This document shows positions 46,255 through 56,574 of a stretch of 64,000 bases of DNA, in pieces (within the stretch, counting starts at the first letter, position 1; each line of letters begins with the position of its first letter). The DNA is from Limnoperna fortunei (lineage: Eukaryota > Mollusca > Bivalvia > Mytilida > Modiolidae). The stretch lies in NCBI GenBank assembly GCA_944474755.1, contig OX104124.1:28556452-28620451 (forward strand). Direction: 5' to 3'. Both the position numbers and the translations under genes were made by a program. A model generated the notes under the pieces. The model did not search any database and was not told the origin of the DNA. It saw only the letters and a list, made by a program, of their open reading frames with translations.

Positions 46255-46400
46255 GTGTCTTGGCACCTTTAGGACTAGGTATCACGTGACTCTATGAGCA
46301 TGAAAAGGAACAGTGCGCATGTGCGTGTTCATCCACTTTTCAAGATGGAGAAGCAGAAGATGCTCTGTTTCGTGGTCTGTTGAAAATACGGGTTACCGTT
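46255..46400. promoter_or_regulatory. Promoter-like cluster: E-box, NRF1-like, YY1-like
   Basis: TCACGTGAC (46283), GTGCGCATGTGCG (46313) and CAAGATGGAG (46342) lie within 70 bp, GC-richer than the surroundings. This set is familiar from housekeeping promoters. The ATG in AAGATGG opens only 12 codons, so no gene start is claimed. Confidence 0.3.
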
Positions 46401-46773
46401 TAAATTTAGCTGACACAATTAGTTCTATTGACATATTTTAATTGAATGTGATACAATGATAGTAATGATAATGTAGCAGTGTTCCAATAGGCAAATAACA
46501 CACAACTAATACTCGGGGTGTTAGATTCTTAATTTATTTTATACTAGGACGAAAATGCCCTGAAACTACAATTTATAACTTAATTACAAAATATAATAAA
46601 GTTACAACAAAATATCTGGTAAAAGTAGTATCTTCACAATCTATTAGAATGCATGTTCCTTCCCTTCTAGATTTGTTGTAAAAATATACAGATATGTATT
46701 AAATTATTCCTACAAAATGTTGTGTCACATTTTGTATTAACATAGACATATTTACTTAATATATCTATATAAA

Positions 46774-47340
46774 CGGAAAATTTCATAAAACATTGCAATT
46801 TAAGGGCAATAACTCCTATAAGGAGTCATCTGACAATTTCAGACTTAAATAGTAATTTGTAGGGCTTGTATTGCTGATCATTTTTGCTATCAACAGTTTC
46901 ACTCTAGCTGTTACACTAAGTTACAGGACAAAAACGGAAAATTTCATAAAAAATTTTCATTTATGGGCAATAACTTATTTAAGGAGTTGTCTGACAATTT
47001 CAGACCAATCAAGGGAATTGTAGGGTCTTTATTGCTGATCATTTGTGCAATTTACAGTTTCAATCTAGCTGCTATAGTTTTCAAGTGACAGGACAAAAAC
47101 GGAAAATTTCATTAAAAATTACCATTTTTAAGGGCAATAACTCATATAAGGAGTAATCTGACAATTTCAGACCAATCAAGTGAATTGTAGGGCTTTTATT
47201 GCTGATCATTTTTGCCATTTACATTTTTACTCTACCTCGTATAGTTTTCAGGTTATATTGTAAATACCAAAAATTTTGTCAAAAATCACCAAAAAAGGAC
47301 AGTAACTCCTACAAGACGCAAATACACAACTTCGCACTAA
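46774..47340. repeat. ~162-bp tandem repeat, about 3.5 units
   Basis: AACGGAAAATTTCAT recurs at 46774, 46934 and 47098. Each is followed by GGGCAATAACTC.TATAAGGA, TCTGACAATTTCAGAC and a TATTGCTGATCATTT block. The phrase AAGGGCAATAACTCCTATAA resembles phrases in the core of arm-and-core copies 2 and 4. Confidence 0.85.
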
Positions 47341-48900
47341 TAGCAACTATTGTAGACCTTAAAGTGCTGATAAATTTGAAGTAACTGTTTTCTCTATAGC
47401 TATTATAGTTTTTAGATGATGAGATAAAAAAAGAAAAAAGAGAAAATAAATCCATTCTTCATATTTCCAAAAAACTGAATTCATTATTCATTACTGTTTT
47501 TTATATAAGGGAGCAAGGGTGTACTAAGGGAAAAGTATATGTAGCTTACTGATTTCTTATCTTGTCTGAAAACAGTTGTGGTGAGAATGATGAAACTCTG
47601 GAAAATTTAGTTTAAAAACTAATAATGTCATAGTTTTAAAATATCTTAACCAATTTTTTTTGTTTTTAACTAATTGGTTCTGGTGAAAATTTGAACCCCA
47701 TACTTTTGTGAAATTTGGGTAAAACATAATATTCTTTAAGAACAACTTTAGTCCCTTGTATCTGTAATTTTTTTCTATTCCATCATACATCTGAAACAAA
47801 AGAATTGAAAGGCGATCCCATTTTTGTGCATATCCCATTTCATGCAATTTGGGGTAGTTATAACTGAAACATTTTATGCATGTTTCTACAAAATTTAATT
47901 CATAACATTCAGAAAAAAATCTAGTTTGATTCTATCTATACCAATACCAATATTTTTATTTTCCAAATTGTGTCCCCATTAGGGCAATGACATATAACAG
48001 TTATGATTGAAACAAATGTTAACATTACAATACAGTATTACTTATACAAATACATGTATCATGAAAACAATTAACATGTAAATGTAAAATTTAAGTATTG
48101 TTACTGTAGACAGAACCAGCACTCGCAAACCCCACCAGCGAAATGAAAGACTTTTACAAAAAAAAATCTGTTCACATTTAATTACTGATGTACTTGTACT
48201 AGTCTAAAGACTAAAAAGATCATACAAAAAGTATTATCAGTAAATTTCAGATTCAGGTACTGCCTGTGTATTTTAAATATTGTAAGGAAATGAGAGTAAT
48301 ATTATTTTCTTGATCATATTATATACTAAACAGATTATAACTCTCAATGTAGAAATTGTTTTAAATTTCTGAATCAAGATGAACATTTTACATTGTACCT
48401 CATTTTTTAAATATTTTGTTTTCAAGGAACTGTAGTCTTAAGGTGGGTGGGTAGTCTGTAATTGCCTGCAAATGAGGTTACTAAATTATTATCTTTAAGA
48501 TTTAACCTAGAGATTGTTAAATACAGCGACTGTCTACACTGTATATAATGTCCCTGTTCCATATTGGAACAAAACAGTGTTCATTCTGTTTTATGATAGC
48601 ACTATCAGCATATTTGCTCATTATATTTAGTCAATTTTAGACTTTATGTTGATTTTATGTTTTTTTAAAGTTAACTATCGGTAATAAATATATGCAACAA
48701 ATAGGATTTTCTATTCTGTATACAAAACTAAACACATATATTAGTAATATTTAGTCCACACACTAGAATTGACTGTGTCCATACTGTGTAGACCAACAGT
48801 TCATGGTAACACAGATGCACAAAACTGAATGAATGATAAAAATAAAGCAAATGTAGACTTCATGATTATAAAAATATAGTGCTTCTTGTTTTCTACATAC
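47341..48900. other. No supported gene
   Basis: AT-rich. The minus frame at 47557-47847 has low-complexity composition and no motif. Confidence 0.4.
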
Positions 48901-48969
48901 CTGCATGGGTGTAAGGGTAAGGTCAACAGTACAACCACACAGTATTCTCATTATTAAGACATTTGTTTC
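48901..48969 (-). CDS. Candidate isolated exon
   Basis: On the minus strand a CAACTAG acceptor and a CAG|GTATGT donor enclose exactly 23 open codons (ETNVLIMRILCGCTVDLTLT PMQ), phase 0 on both sides. No partner exon was found downstream, so this may be chance. Confidence 0.25.
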
Positions 48970-49024
48970 CTAGTTGACTTAGACTCTTTAATAAAAACAT
49001 TTTTGACCATTTTGGTGCGTATAC

Positions 49025-49248
49025 CACAGGCACTTGCTTCAGAAATTTTTTTTACCCCTATACTCTTATAGAACAGGTGTGTTCTACATGGTTTTGTAGA
49101 TAAATTACTGTAGTTTAAGATTGTGTGGTTCCCAAGTCCGACGCCCGATCGGAAAATTCTTGAAATTCAAGAGCTGGTCGAAAATTTTTTTTTTCAAAAG
49201 TTATATTAGAGTATAGGGGTAATTTTTTTTTCTCAAACAAGTGCCTGT
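49025..49248. mobile_element. 224-bp MITE with target duplication
   Basis: The tips CACAGGCACTTGCTTCAGAA and ACAAGTGCCTGT are inverted, with TTACCCCTATACTCT mirrored further in. TGCGTATAC is repeated exactly at 49016-49024 and 49249-49257. A 1-bp ambiguity at the tips leaves an 8- or 9-bp duplication, consistent with hAT or Mutator-like elements. Confidence 0.85.
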
Positions 49249-49259
49249 TGCGTATACAT

Positions 49260-50960
49260 TTAATTTTACTATGCTTCAGAAATAGACTTCCGTCGCCCAC
49301 GACAGAACAAATATATAGTTCTATATAATGAGAACCTTCCAAGGACCCTTCGCAATTTCATTTCATAAAAATGTATCATTTTAATTATGTATTGTTTCTT
49401 CCGTAGAAGTCCTAAAAATCCGCTAAAAATCCATATTCTGTTTGTTTACAAACTACATTACTCGGAACTGGTTACTGAAATTACCGAGTTATTCCGAATA
49501 GCCTAGTCCTAAAGGAAAGCTGCAGATAGTCAGATCCAAATTTTTGTAAGAGTTATTCCCCATGAGTAACACATTTTTCAAAATATTTGCAAATTTTGAA
49601 TGTTTTTTTCGTCGTTCTATGTCACAAAATCAATTATGCTAAGTAGCGAATGGCTTGAAAAACGATTTCTCTTTGCAAAATTATGAGGGACACTAGGACG
49701 TAAGTTTACGATCAATTTTACACGTAACTTACAACTACGAATCTTTGAGAATATTAAAACAGACGTAAACTTACGCTACGTCTAAAATTACGTCTACGAT
49801 TTTTTTAGAATATGGCTGCAGCTGCCTCCCCTATAAAATCTGAACGTAATGATATTGCTGAAAAATTGCTGAAAGTGGCGTTAAACAACATTCCAACAAA
49901 TTCAACATCGAACATTTTTATGTCAATAAGACAGCAGTATGGAAACCATAACCAGTGGTCAGTTTAACAGAGGACTCTCTTTTCATATACCGTGTTTTCT
50001 TAAACTGCAAACTTAAGCTGATTGAAGCCATACTGTATATCCTTTCAACAACCACCATCATTTGTAAACGAACATCCGTAGCGTACTTTTGGAAATCTTA
50101 ATTTCATTGTTCAAAAATTGTTTCTCTCCCAGCCCTAGAAAGGCCAAAATATTGATGTTTTTCTTCATTTTCAATTAAAGTCTGAAGAAAATTGTTAAAT
50201 GCAATATATGTAACCTTATTATATCTGGACAGATAGTTTTCTTTTTTATCTTTTATAAAAAATGTTTAATTGGTATTAATTACTGATTAAATCTAATCAA
50301 TTTTCATCTAAGTAAATAAAAAACAAACCCACTTTTAAAAAAGCAAAATTTTACTACGAAATCTAGTATTTTAGGATAGTTTGGATATTGCTCACGCTAG
50401 AATATTCCTTTTCAGTGCAGTTGATGACATTAAAAAAAAATATGATTGCTTATAATCAAAATTTTAATAGTTAATTAATCAATTAATATTTCACAATTCT
50501 ACGCATTGGCTGTTCTGAACAAAATGACAGGTTGCGCAAATTACTGCTATGACTGTTTGAAGGAAATATTAGAATACACACAGCCATTACTGAATAATGT
50601 GTTAATTCATAAAGAAGAATTTGATGTAATGTAGTTTTTGCTTACCTAAAGTATATGTGGAGACAAACAAAACATCCAGAGCGTAAGCACATGTAAACTA
50701 AGGAAACAAGTTTACTTTCAATGTGTATTAATGTGCATTTTGTTCTGACACTAATTATTACGACCCAGAAGATTCAGAGTGCTGCAATGAGGAAGCCAGA
50801 GAATGACAGCACTGCCAAAGTACATAAATGTGCATTTTATTTGTTAAAGATGTGTCTGTCCACTGTGAAAATATGTGCTTGTTTTAGCTTTTACATTTAC
50901 TGGCAACCAAAACTGTTGTGTAAAGATGCGTAAGGATTCTACATTACAAGTTGTTGATTT
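49260..50960. other. No supported gene; one SINE 3' end
   Basis: 49809-49905 carries the SINE 3' module (AATGATATTGCTGAAAAATT, GGCGTTAAACAACATTCCAA). 49690-49800 has repeated ACGTAAACTTACG-like phrases. The rest is AT-rich and unrecognised. Confidence 0.5.
50836..50841 (-). terminator. Possible polyadenylation signal of the OTU gene
   Basis: AATAAA on the minus strand, about 130 bp beyond the stop codon. Confidence 0.4.
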
Positions 50961-50968
50961 GTGGTTTT

Positions 50969-53151
50969 CTATATAAGATGTATAAAAATGTGTATAACTT
51001 CAATATTATAATGGAAGTCTTTTCTATTATATGGAAAGTCCTTTGAAGAAAAATGTGCATGATTTCTGTATTTCTGTTCTTTAGCCTTTCCCAATAATGT
51101 TGCTTTACAACCTGGATTTGGTCCTTCAAACTTTTGTTCTTCAATTCTTAAAAGTTTACTTGACCATTTGATATTGAACAGTTTTTCTGTTTCCTTATTT
51201 ATCTCATCATCTTCGCTTTCATATTCAGACGATTCGTCCTCATCTATGTCAATGGTTTCTTGGAAATCTTCATCACTTTCATAATCTAGGTTTACAGTTT
51301 CATCCAAATCGATATCTTCGTCACACTGTTCATCGTCGCCTTGCTCAATTAACGTTCTTTTTGCACGTTTAGTATTTGATTTATTAGGGTCTGTATCAGC
51401 ATTATTACGCTTTTTTGCCATTTTTTTTCTTCGACGAGCAATCTCTATAAGTGACAGTTCATCTGATGTTGTGTCTTGACTGTTATAAATATTTGGGTTG
51501 ACTTCAATTTCATCTGCATTTACGGCAGTCTCTACTTTCTCATTATTACGTTTTTTTGCCATTCTTTTTCTTCGAAGAGCAATCTCTATATGTGGCAGTT
51601 CATCTGATGTTGTGTCTTGACTGTTATAAATATTTGGGTTGACTTCAATTTCATCTGCATTTAAGACAGTCTCAACTTTCTCATCTTTATCTTCAATATC
51701 TTTGTTTTGTTTCTCATCTTCATCTTCAACATTTTTGTTTTGTTTTTCATCTTTATCTTCGACATCTTTGTTTTGTTTCTCATCTTTATCTTTAACATCT
51801 TTGTTTTGTTTCACATCTTTATCTTCGACATCTTTGTTTTGTTTCACATCTTTATCTTCGACATCTTTGTTTTGTTTCTCATCTTTATCTTCAACATCTT
51901 TGTTTTGTTTCTCATCTTTATCTTCGACGTTTTGTTTCTCATCTTTACATGTGACATCTTTGTTTTGACTCTCATCTTTATCTTCAATGTCTTTGTTTTG
52001 TTTCTTATCCTTATCTCCCATATCTTTGTTTTGACTTGTAGTATCTTTATCTTCGACATCTTTGTTTTGTTTCTCATCTGTATCTTCGACATCTTTGTTT
52101 TGTTTCACATCTTTATCTTCGACATCTTTGTTTTGTTTCTCATCTTTATCTTCGACATCTTTGCTTTGTTTCTCATCTTTATCTTCGACATCTTTGTTTT
52201 GTTTCTCATCTTTATCTTCGACATCTTTGATTTGTTTCTCGTCTTTATCTTCGACATCTTTGTTTTGCTTTGCATCTTTATCCTCGACATCTTTGCTTTG
52301 TTTCTCATTTTTATCTTCAACATCTTTGTTTTGTTTCTCATCTTTATCTTCGACATCTTTGCTTTGTTTCTCATCTTTATCTTCGACATCTTTGTTTTGT
52401 TTCTCATCTTTATCTTCAACATCTTTGTTTTGTTTCTCATCTTTATCTTCAACATCTTTGTTTTGTTTCTCATCTTTATCTTCGACGTTTTGTTTCTCAT
52501 CTTTACCTGTGACATCTTTGTTTTGACTCTCATCTTTATCTTCAATGTCTTTGTTTTGTTTCTCATCTTTATCTCCCATATCATTGTTTAGGTTTGGAAA
52601 GTCATCTTGACTCTCCATTTCTGTCCACATACCTTCTGGTATTTCATTCCATTCCTTTTCATCGCAAATTAGTATTGGGACAAAATGATTTGGCTGAAAA
52701 ACTGTACCTACTCGGTTATCAAGATTACCATCCCTTGACCAAAGTATAAAGATAACTTTATTTATAGTCTCTTTCTTATTTGGCATCAGAACTGGAGCAA
52801 TCCTGGCATTAAATAAAGGACGGAGAGCCTTGTTTGCATCAGGATAAACAGACCAAATATTTGATTCTAGCACAGATGAAAGCGCAAATAAATGAATAAG
52901 TGCTGACCATGATCTTGGTTTTGTGGTATATAGTGCTTCTTTTTTAATGGAACCTACGTAATCATCGGTTTCACTGTAAAACTTGGAACATTTATCAGTA
53001 AGAGCAATGCTTTTGTATGTGTTAGTTGTCATCGTGGCATCTGGTGATTTAATGGCTTTGTCAAAGTTGGGATGTTTTGAATATAGATCTGCATTGATCA
53101 TTAATTCTGCAGCAGTCATTTCCCTTAGGAGTTTACTCAGAGATTCATTTC
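50969..53151 (-). CDS. OTU-type cysteine protease gene, exon 2
   Basis: It continues exon 1 (54316-54067). The junction G|GA restores Gly-Asn-Glu in the series TLIG-NESLSKLLREMTAAEL. Joined, the CDS is 811 codons. OTU proteases remove ubiquitin using a Cys-His pair; here the His is in FQPNHFVPIL (about residue 239 of the joined protein). Residues 85-245 complete the fold. From about 270 to 570 come ~27 copies of an 11-residue unit (DKDEKQNKDVE), then two ~45-residue repeats around NADEIEVNPNIYNSQDTTSD ending in basic RRKRMAKKR, an acidic stretch (DEDIDLDETVNLDYESDEDF) and a short tail. The basic runs could be nuclear signals. The domain arrangement resembles vertnin/OTU-like genes expanded in invertebrates; that link is inference. 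Confidence 0.75.
51680..52600. repeat. 33-bp coding minisatellite in the OTU gene
   Basis: Plus-strand unit CATCTTTATCTTCGACATCT TTGTTTTGTTTCT, 33 bp, always in frame. A distinctive block (DIEDKDESQNKDVT, then a shortened EKQNVEDKDEKQ) occurs twice about 540 bp apart, so a group of units was duplicated together. Long plus-strand frames over this region (FLIFIFDIFVLF type) are shadows. Confidence 0.92.
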
Positions 53152-53405
53152 CTAAAAGAGACATTATTTTGATTTTTAGACTTTTGTTTTGATTATGTAT
53201 ATATATTTTTTTTAACAATAGGCATCTGGTGATTTAATGGCTTTGTCAAAGTTGGGATGTTTTGAATATAGATCTGCATTGATCATTAATTCTGCAGCAG
53301 TCATTTCCCTTAGGAGTTTACTCAGAGATTCATTTCCTAAAAGAGACATTATTTTGATTTTTAGACTTTTGTTTTGATTATGTATATATATTTTTTTTAA
53401 CAATA
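53036..53405 (-). repeat. Identical 185-bp tandem duplication over the exon 2 acceptor
   Basis: 53036-53220 and 53221-53405 are the same base for base: about 70 bp of intron, the TCTCTTTTAG acceptor and the first ~115 bp of exon 2. The copy nearer exon 1 also has an intact acceptor, but its frame ends after SPDAYC at a TAA made by the junction. The inner copy is the one that continues to the full protein. Confidence 0.95.
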
Positions 53406-53439
53406 GGCAATAATGTGTCCTGTTAAATAAATGGATAAT

Positions 53440-53960
53440 AAAGAATGAATGTGTCTATGGGACATGGAAGGCCCTGTTGGCCCCAAACAGGAAGTAAAAG
53501 TCCGAGAAGTCTGAAAGTCGCTTAGGACATCTTGAACTATCCTACCAAGTTTTAAATCATTCTAATGTATGGTTTCTGAGAAAAGTTTGACGGAAATTTG
53601 TATTAACGTAAAGTGCATTTTCAGATCGGTCCAGCCCTTAACAGGAAGTTTAGGTCTGAGACGCCTGAAAGTTGCTTAGGACGTATATCCTACAAAGTTT
53701 CAAATCATTCACATGTACGGCTTCTGAGAAAAACTTGACGGAGTTTTAAAAGTCTATTTTCATATCGGCCCACACCTAAACAGGAAGTAGATGTCCGGTA
53801 GGTGTGAAAGTTACTTAGGACATATAGTTGGTCATGCATAACCATCCTACTAAGTTTCTAATTATCCCCATATACGGTTTCTGAGAAACGCTTAACCGAA
53901 AATCCGGACGGACGGACATGAGTAAAACTTAATGCCCCTGACATGTCGTCACAGTTCATA
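53440..53960. repeat. Dispersed repeat in the OTU intron
   Basis: Three related blocks of about 150 bp: AAACAGGAAGTAAAAGTCCG, AACAGGAAGTTTAGGTCTGA and AACAGGAAGTAGATGTCCGG. Each is followed by TGAAAGT(C/T)(G/A)CTTAGGACAT, CCTAC(C/A)AAGTTT and GGTTTCTGAGAAA. It ends in a CGGACGGACGGACATGAG tract common in mollusc repeats. Confidence 0.75.
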
Positions 53961-54066
53961 AAAAACATCCGCATGTCAAAGGGTGATAACAAGGTCATTC
54001 ACAGGAATAGTAATTTACTAAACATGAAATATGGTATAGTTTACTTTAATTAAAATTAATACTTAC

Positions 54067-54316
54067 CAATAAGAGTTATGGAAACTGAGTTGTACAAGCA
54101 GTCCCCATTTCCTGTTGTTTTAGCAACTTTGATCAGTCTGTCTGTATAAATAAAGTCTCTTGGGATAAGTGATTCCCCTAAGCTATCTGGTTGGATATCT
54201 GTGTAAACCGCTGCTCCATTTTGTGTCCTGTTTGATATATTTTTCAGCTCTTTCTTGCATTCCTGGAGTCTGTCTTTAAGCTTGTCTATCTTATTAAGAC
54301 GAATATACAAATCCAT
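54067..54316 (-). CDS. OTU-type cysteine protease gene, exon 1
   Basis: The start codon is at 54316; 83 codons plus one base, then a perfect GTAAGT donor. Residues 7-26 (LNKIDKLKDRLQECKKELKN) suggest a short coiled coil. Residues 64-80 (VAKTTGNGDCLYNSVSI) carry the OTU signature, with Asp72 and Cys73 as the expected catalytic pair. Splicing to 53151 keeps phase (1+2). The intron of about 0.9 kb holds a dispersed repeat and the duplicated acceptor. The start is the first Met of the frame; an extra 5' UTR exon cannot be excluded. Confidence 0.75.
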
Positions 54317-55370
54317 TATAGATCTATAATGACATATATGTATATAATAAATATCTTTGGTTGATTCATGACATGGTCACAAACTTCAAACTAGAATTAT
54401 TTTGATTGTCAATTTATATAGTTGGTTTCATACATAAATCATTTGTCAAGTTTAAATTTAGTAAATTATATGTTTAAATTATGTTGGTTTTTTCAAAGAC
54501 GGAACAGCTTCATTACTCAATAAACATTTTTCGTTGATAATAATATCAATTTATTATAGAATCAAATGATATTTAATCATTTGAAAATTTAACTAACTAA
54601 AAGTTTACTTTTATACATAATTAATTAATAATTAATATTTTAATAAGTACATGACTACAAGAATAATGAATAAGATAAGCATTGAAATGAACTTACTTTT
54701 CATATTTTGTGCATCCTTCTTTCACTTGAAAATGTGTGAAATGCCATGTGGAGTTCTCTAAATCATTGCAGAATAAAGTGTAAGCAATCTTTAATTACTT
54801 CCATCTGTAGTGTATTTATGTTGATAATAATGGATTTTTCTTACTTCAAAACCATAGCAGAAAAATGTGTAATAAGTAAGATCGTACTGATAGCATAACA
54901 TAAGTTTTTACAATCATATTTTTTAGCAAAAGTCCATAGAGGTAAAATGTTGATTAGGGATTATCAAAAGATATATGTCCCCAAAGGCTGGAACAGTCAA
55001 ATTAGTAAAATTATAAAATGTCCATAGAAAAGCAAGAGCGTAGTAGCTCTACATTAAAAACATAAAAAGCAACTAGAGAGTATTCATGTGCATTTTAATA
55101 AAATCATAAATTGCTTTCTAGCAGCCATTGTGAACAAATGTGCATTTTGATGCATTGTATTTTCTATATATTCAATGTAATCCATTACTCCTAAAACATC
55201 ATTTTTGCACATAAATACCTATGGCTTTGGGAAAACAAACCCAAAATTACGCAATGGCTGTCCTACTACAAATCTTGATTTAATTTTTAGCCTCTGTATA
55301 TATGGTGCACATTACCACACTTTGGTTGTGGAAAGGATATGAATGTTAATCCGATGGTGCTCTTAAAAGT
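54317..55370. other. Upstream of the OTU gene; no other gene
   Basis: Very AT-rich. No TATA box at a convincing distance, no exon and no clear repeat. Confidence 0.4.
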
Positions 55371-55374
55371 GATC

Positions 55375-55620
55375 AAAAATCCATGATGGCTGCAATTTTA
55401 GTAATTAATTTAACATAGAATCTACCAGATAATATGTGAAAATAGCTTCCTTGAAACCAAACAACAAGATTCATTAGAGGGTCTCAACAAAGATAATGTT
55501 AATTATGCCAGTAGAAAATTGAAAAATACAGGACATAGTTTAACATAAGGGAAAAACCATCTTTATTGTCTATAAAATCAGGCGAGTGATACGGGCTCAT
55601 GTGGACTCTGTTCCTTCTAA
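55375..55620 (+). mobile_element. Decayed 3' fragment of the arm-and-core repeat
   Basis: TTTAACATA, CTTGAAACCAAACAACAAGA, GACATAGTTTAACATAAGGG and CTATAAAATCAGGCGAGTGA TACGGGCTC match the end of copies 1 and 3, with many substitutions and a broken terminal hairpin. Confidence 0.65.
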
Positions 55621-55639
55621 GCGAATAGTCTTTTGACCT

Positions 55640-56220
55640 AGGCCTTAATTTTTTGAACATATGGATGTATCATCATGATCCGGTGTGTTGCATATTCTGA
55701 CATTTATGTTACTTTAACCTTTGACCTCGAAGTCAAGTTCATGTTATTTTAATATTGAAATTTGTCCGGCTTCTTACCCTGTTGTCTATTTGGACTTGGG
55801 CTTTTAGATATTGTACATATATATGCTTCACTGACAGGGTGTGTCGCCTATTATAATTACTGTTATTTGACAATAACCTTTGGCCTCATGGTCAAAGTAC
55901 TACTAATGTTGTATAGTATAAGGACGACGTGCATACCAGAGTGGTTGATTCTGAATTTTTTCTTATATGGATCATCATAGGGCAGTATGTCATATTCCGT
56001 GGTGGATTTCTTTGACCTTAACTTTCAATGTCGAATCTTCTTCTTTGTTTGTCCTTTTACCAAAGCCTACGATATATGTTATGTAGATTGGTAACCTTAT
56101 AGTGACAAGTCCTTTGCCAAGATTTTTGACCTTGGATGGCTTTTGGCCTGACCATTAAGGTCGAATTACAACATTGACCTTATAGTCATTTGACCCGACA
56201 AGGAAAAAAAGGTCAATAAA
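55640..56220. repeat. Degenerate TTGACCT-rich repeat
   Basis: TTTGACCT, TTTGACCTCGAAGTCAAG, TTTGGCCTCATGGTCAAAG and TTTGACCTTAAC recur at about 100-150-bp spacing with GGATCATCAT/TGTCATATTC phrases. It looks like an old tandem or dispersed repeat. The plus frame 55762-55980 lies within it and is not supported. Confidence 0.5.
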
Positions 56221-56354
56221 ATATCGGAACAATCAGATGTATTTATTTTTTCAAATTCAGATTGATAATTCATTGATTGATATATTATCCTTCTTATAAT
56301 TAACAAAACACGCAGAGAACAAATATATTATTAAGAATTACATGTATATATGTG

Positions 56355-56543
56355 TTATACTGAATGTCTTGGCCAATCAGGATTGCCCCCACTTGAATAC
56401 ACGCCTCTGAAATAATGGATACAGGGACGTGCCTGCTCGATCCCATTGCTGCTAAAGTTGTCGAAAATGTTCAGCAGGCCTTTCTCTGTGTGATTACCAT
56501 GGGTGCATGGAGATGGAAAAAATGTGATTTGACATGGATCGCC
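56355..56543 (-). CDS. Gene Z, last coding exon
   Basis: On the minus strand, after TTTTAATTACAG, 62 codons run from GGC to a TAA stop: GDPCQITFFPSPCTHGNHTE, then KGLLNIFDNFSSNGIEQARP and a tail ending PDWPRHSV. Entry phase 0 matches the phase-0 donor of the candidate exon at 60756. Three Cys, an NHT and an NFS sequon and Pro/His content suggest an extracellular or lumenal domain. I do not recognise the family. The exon lacks a Met start, which is why a Met-based frame scan misses it. Confidence 0.55.
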   Translation of the reverse strand, partial: GDPCQITFFPSPCTHGNHTEKGLLNIFDNFSSNGIEQARPCIHYFRGVYSSGGNPDWPRHSV

Positions 56544-56574
56544 CTGTAATTAAAACAGGAAATATTATATATAT

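Noticed and set aside
47557..47847. Minus-strand frame of 96 codons
   Set aside because: Lys/Asn/Phe-rich AT composition, no family features, no splice context.
51639..52591. Long plus-strand frames over the OTU gene repeat (294 and 154 codons)
   Set aside because: They are antisense shadows of the in-frame 33-bp coding repeat; their Phe/Ile or Ser/Phe composition follows the unit.
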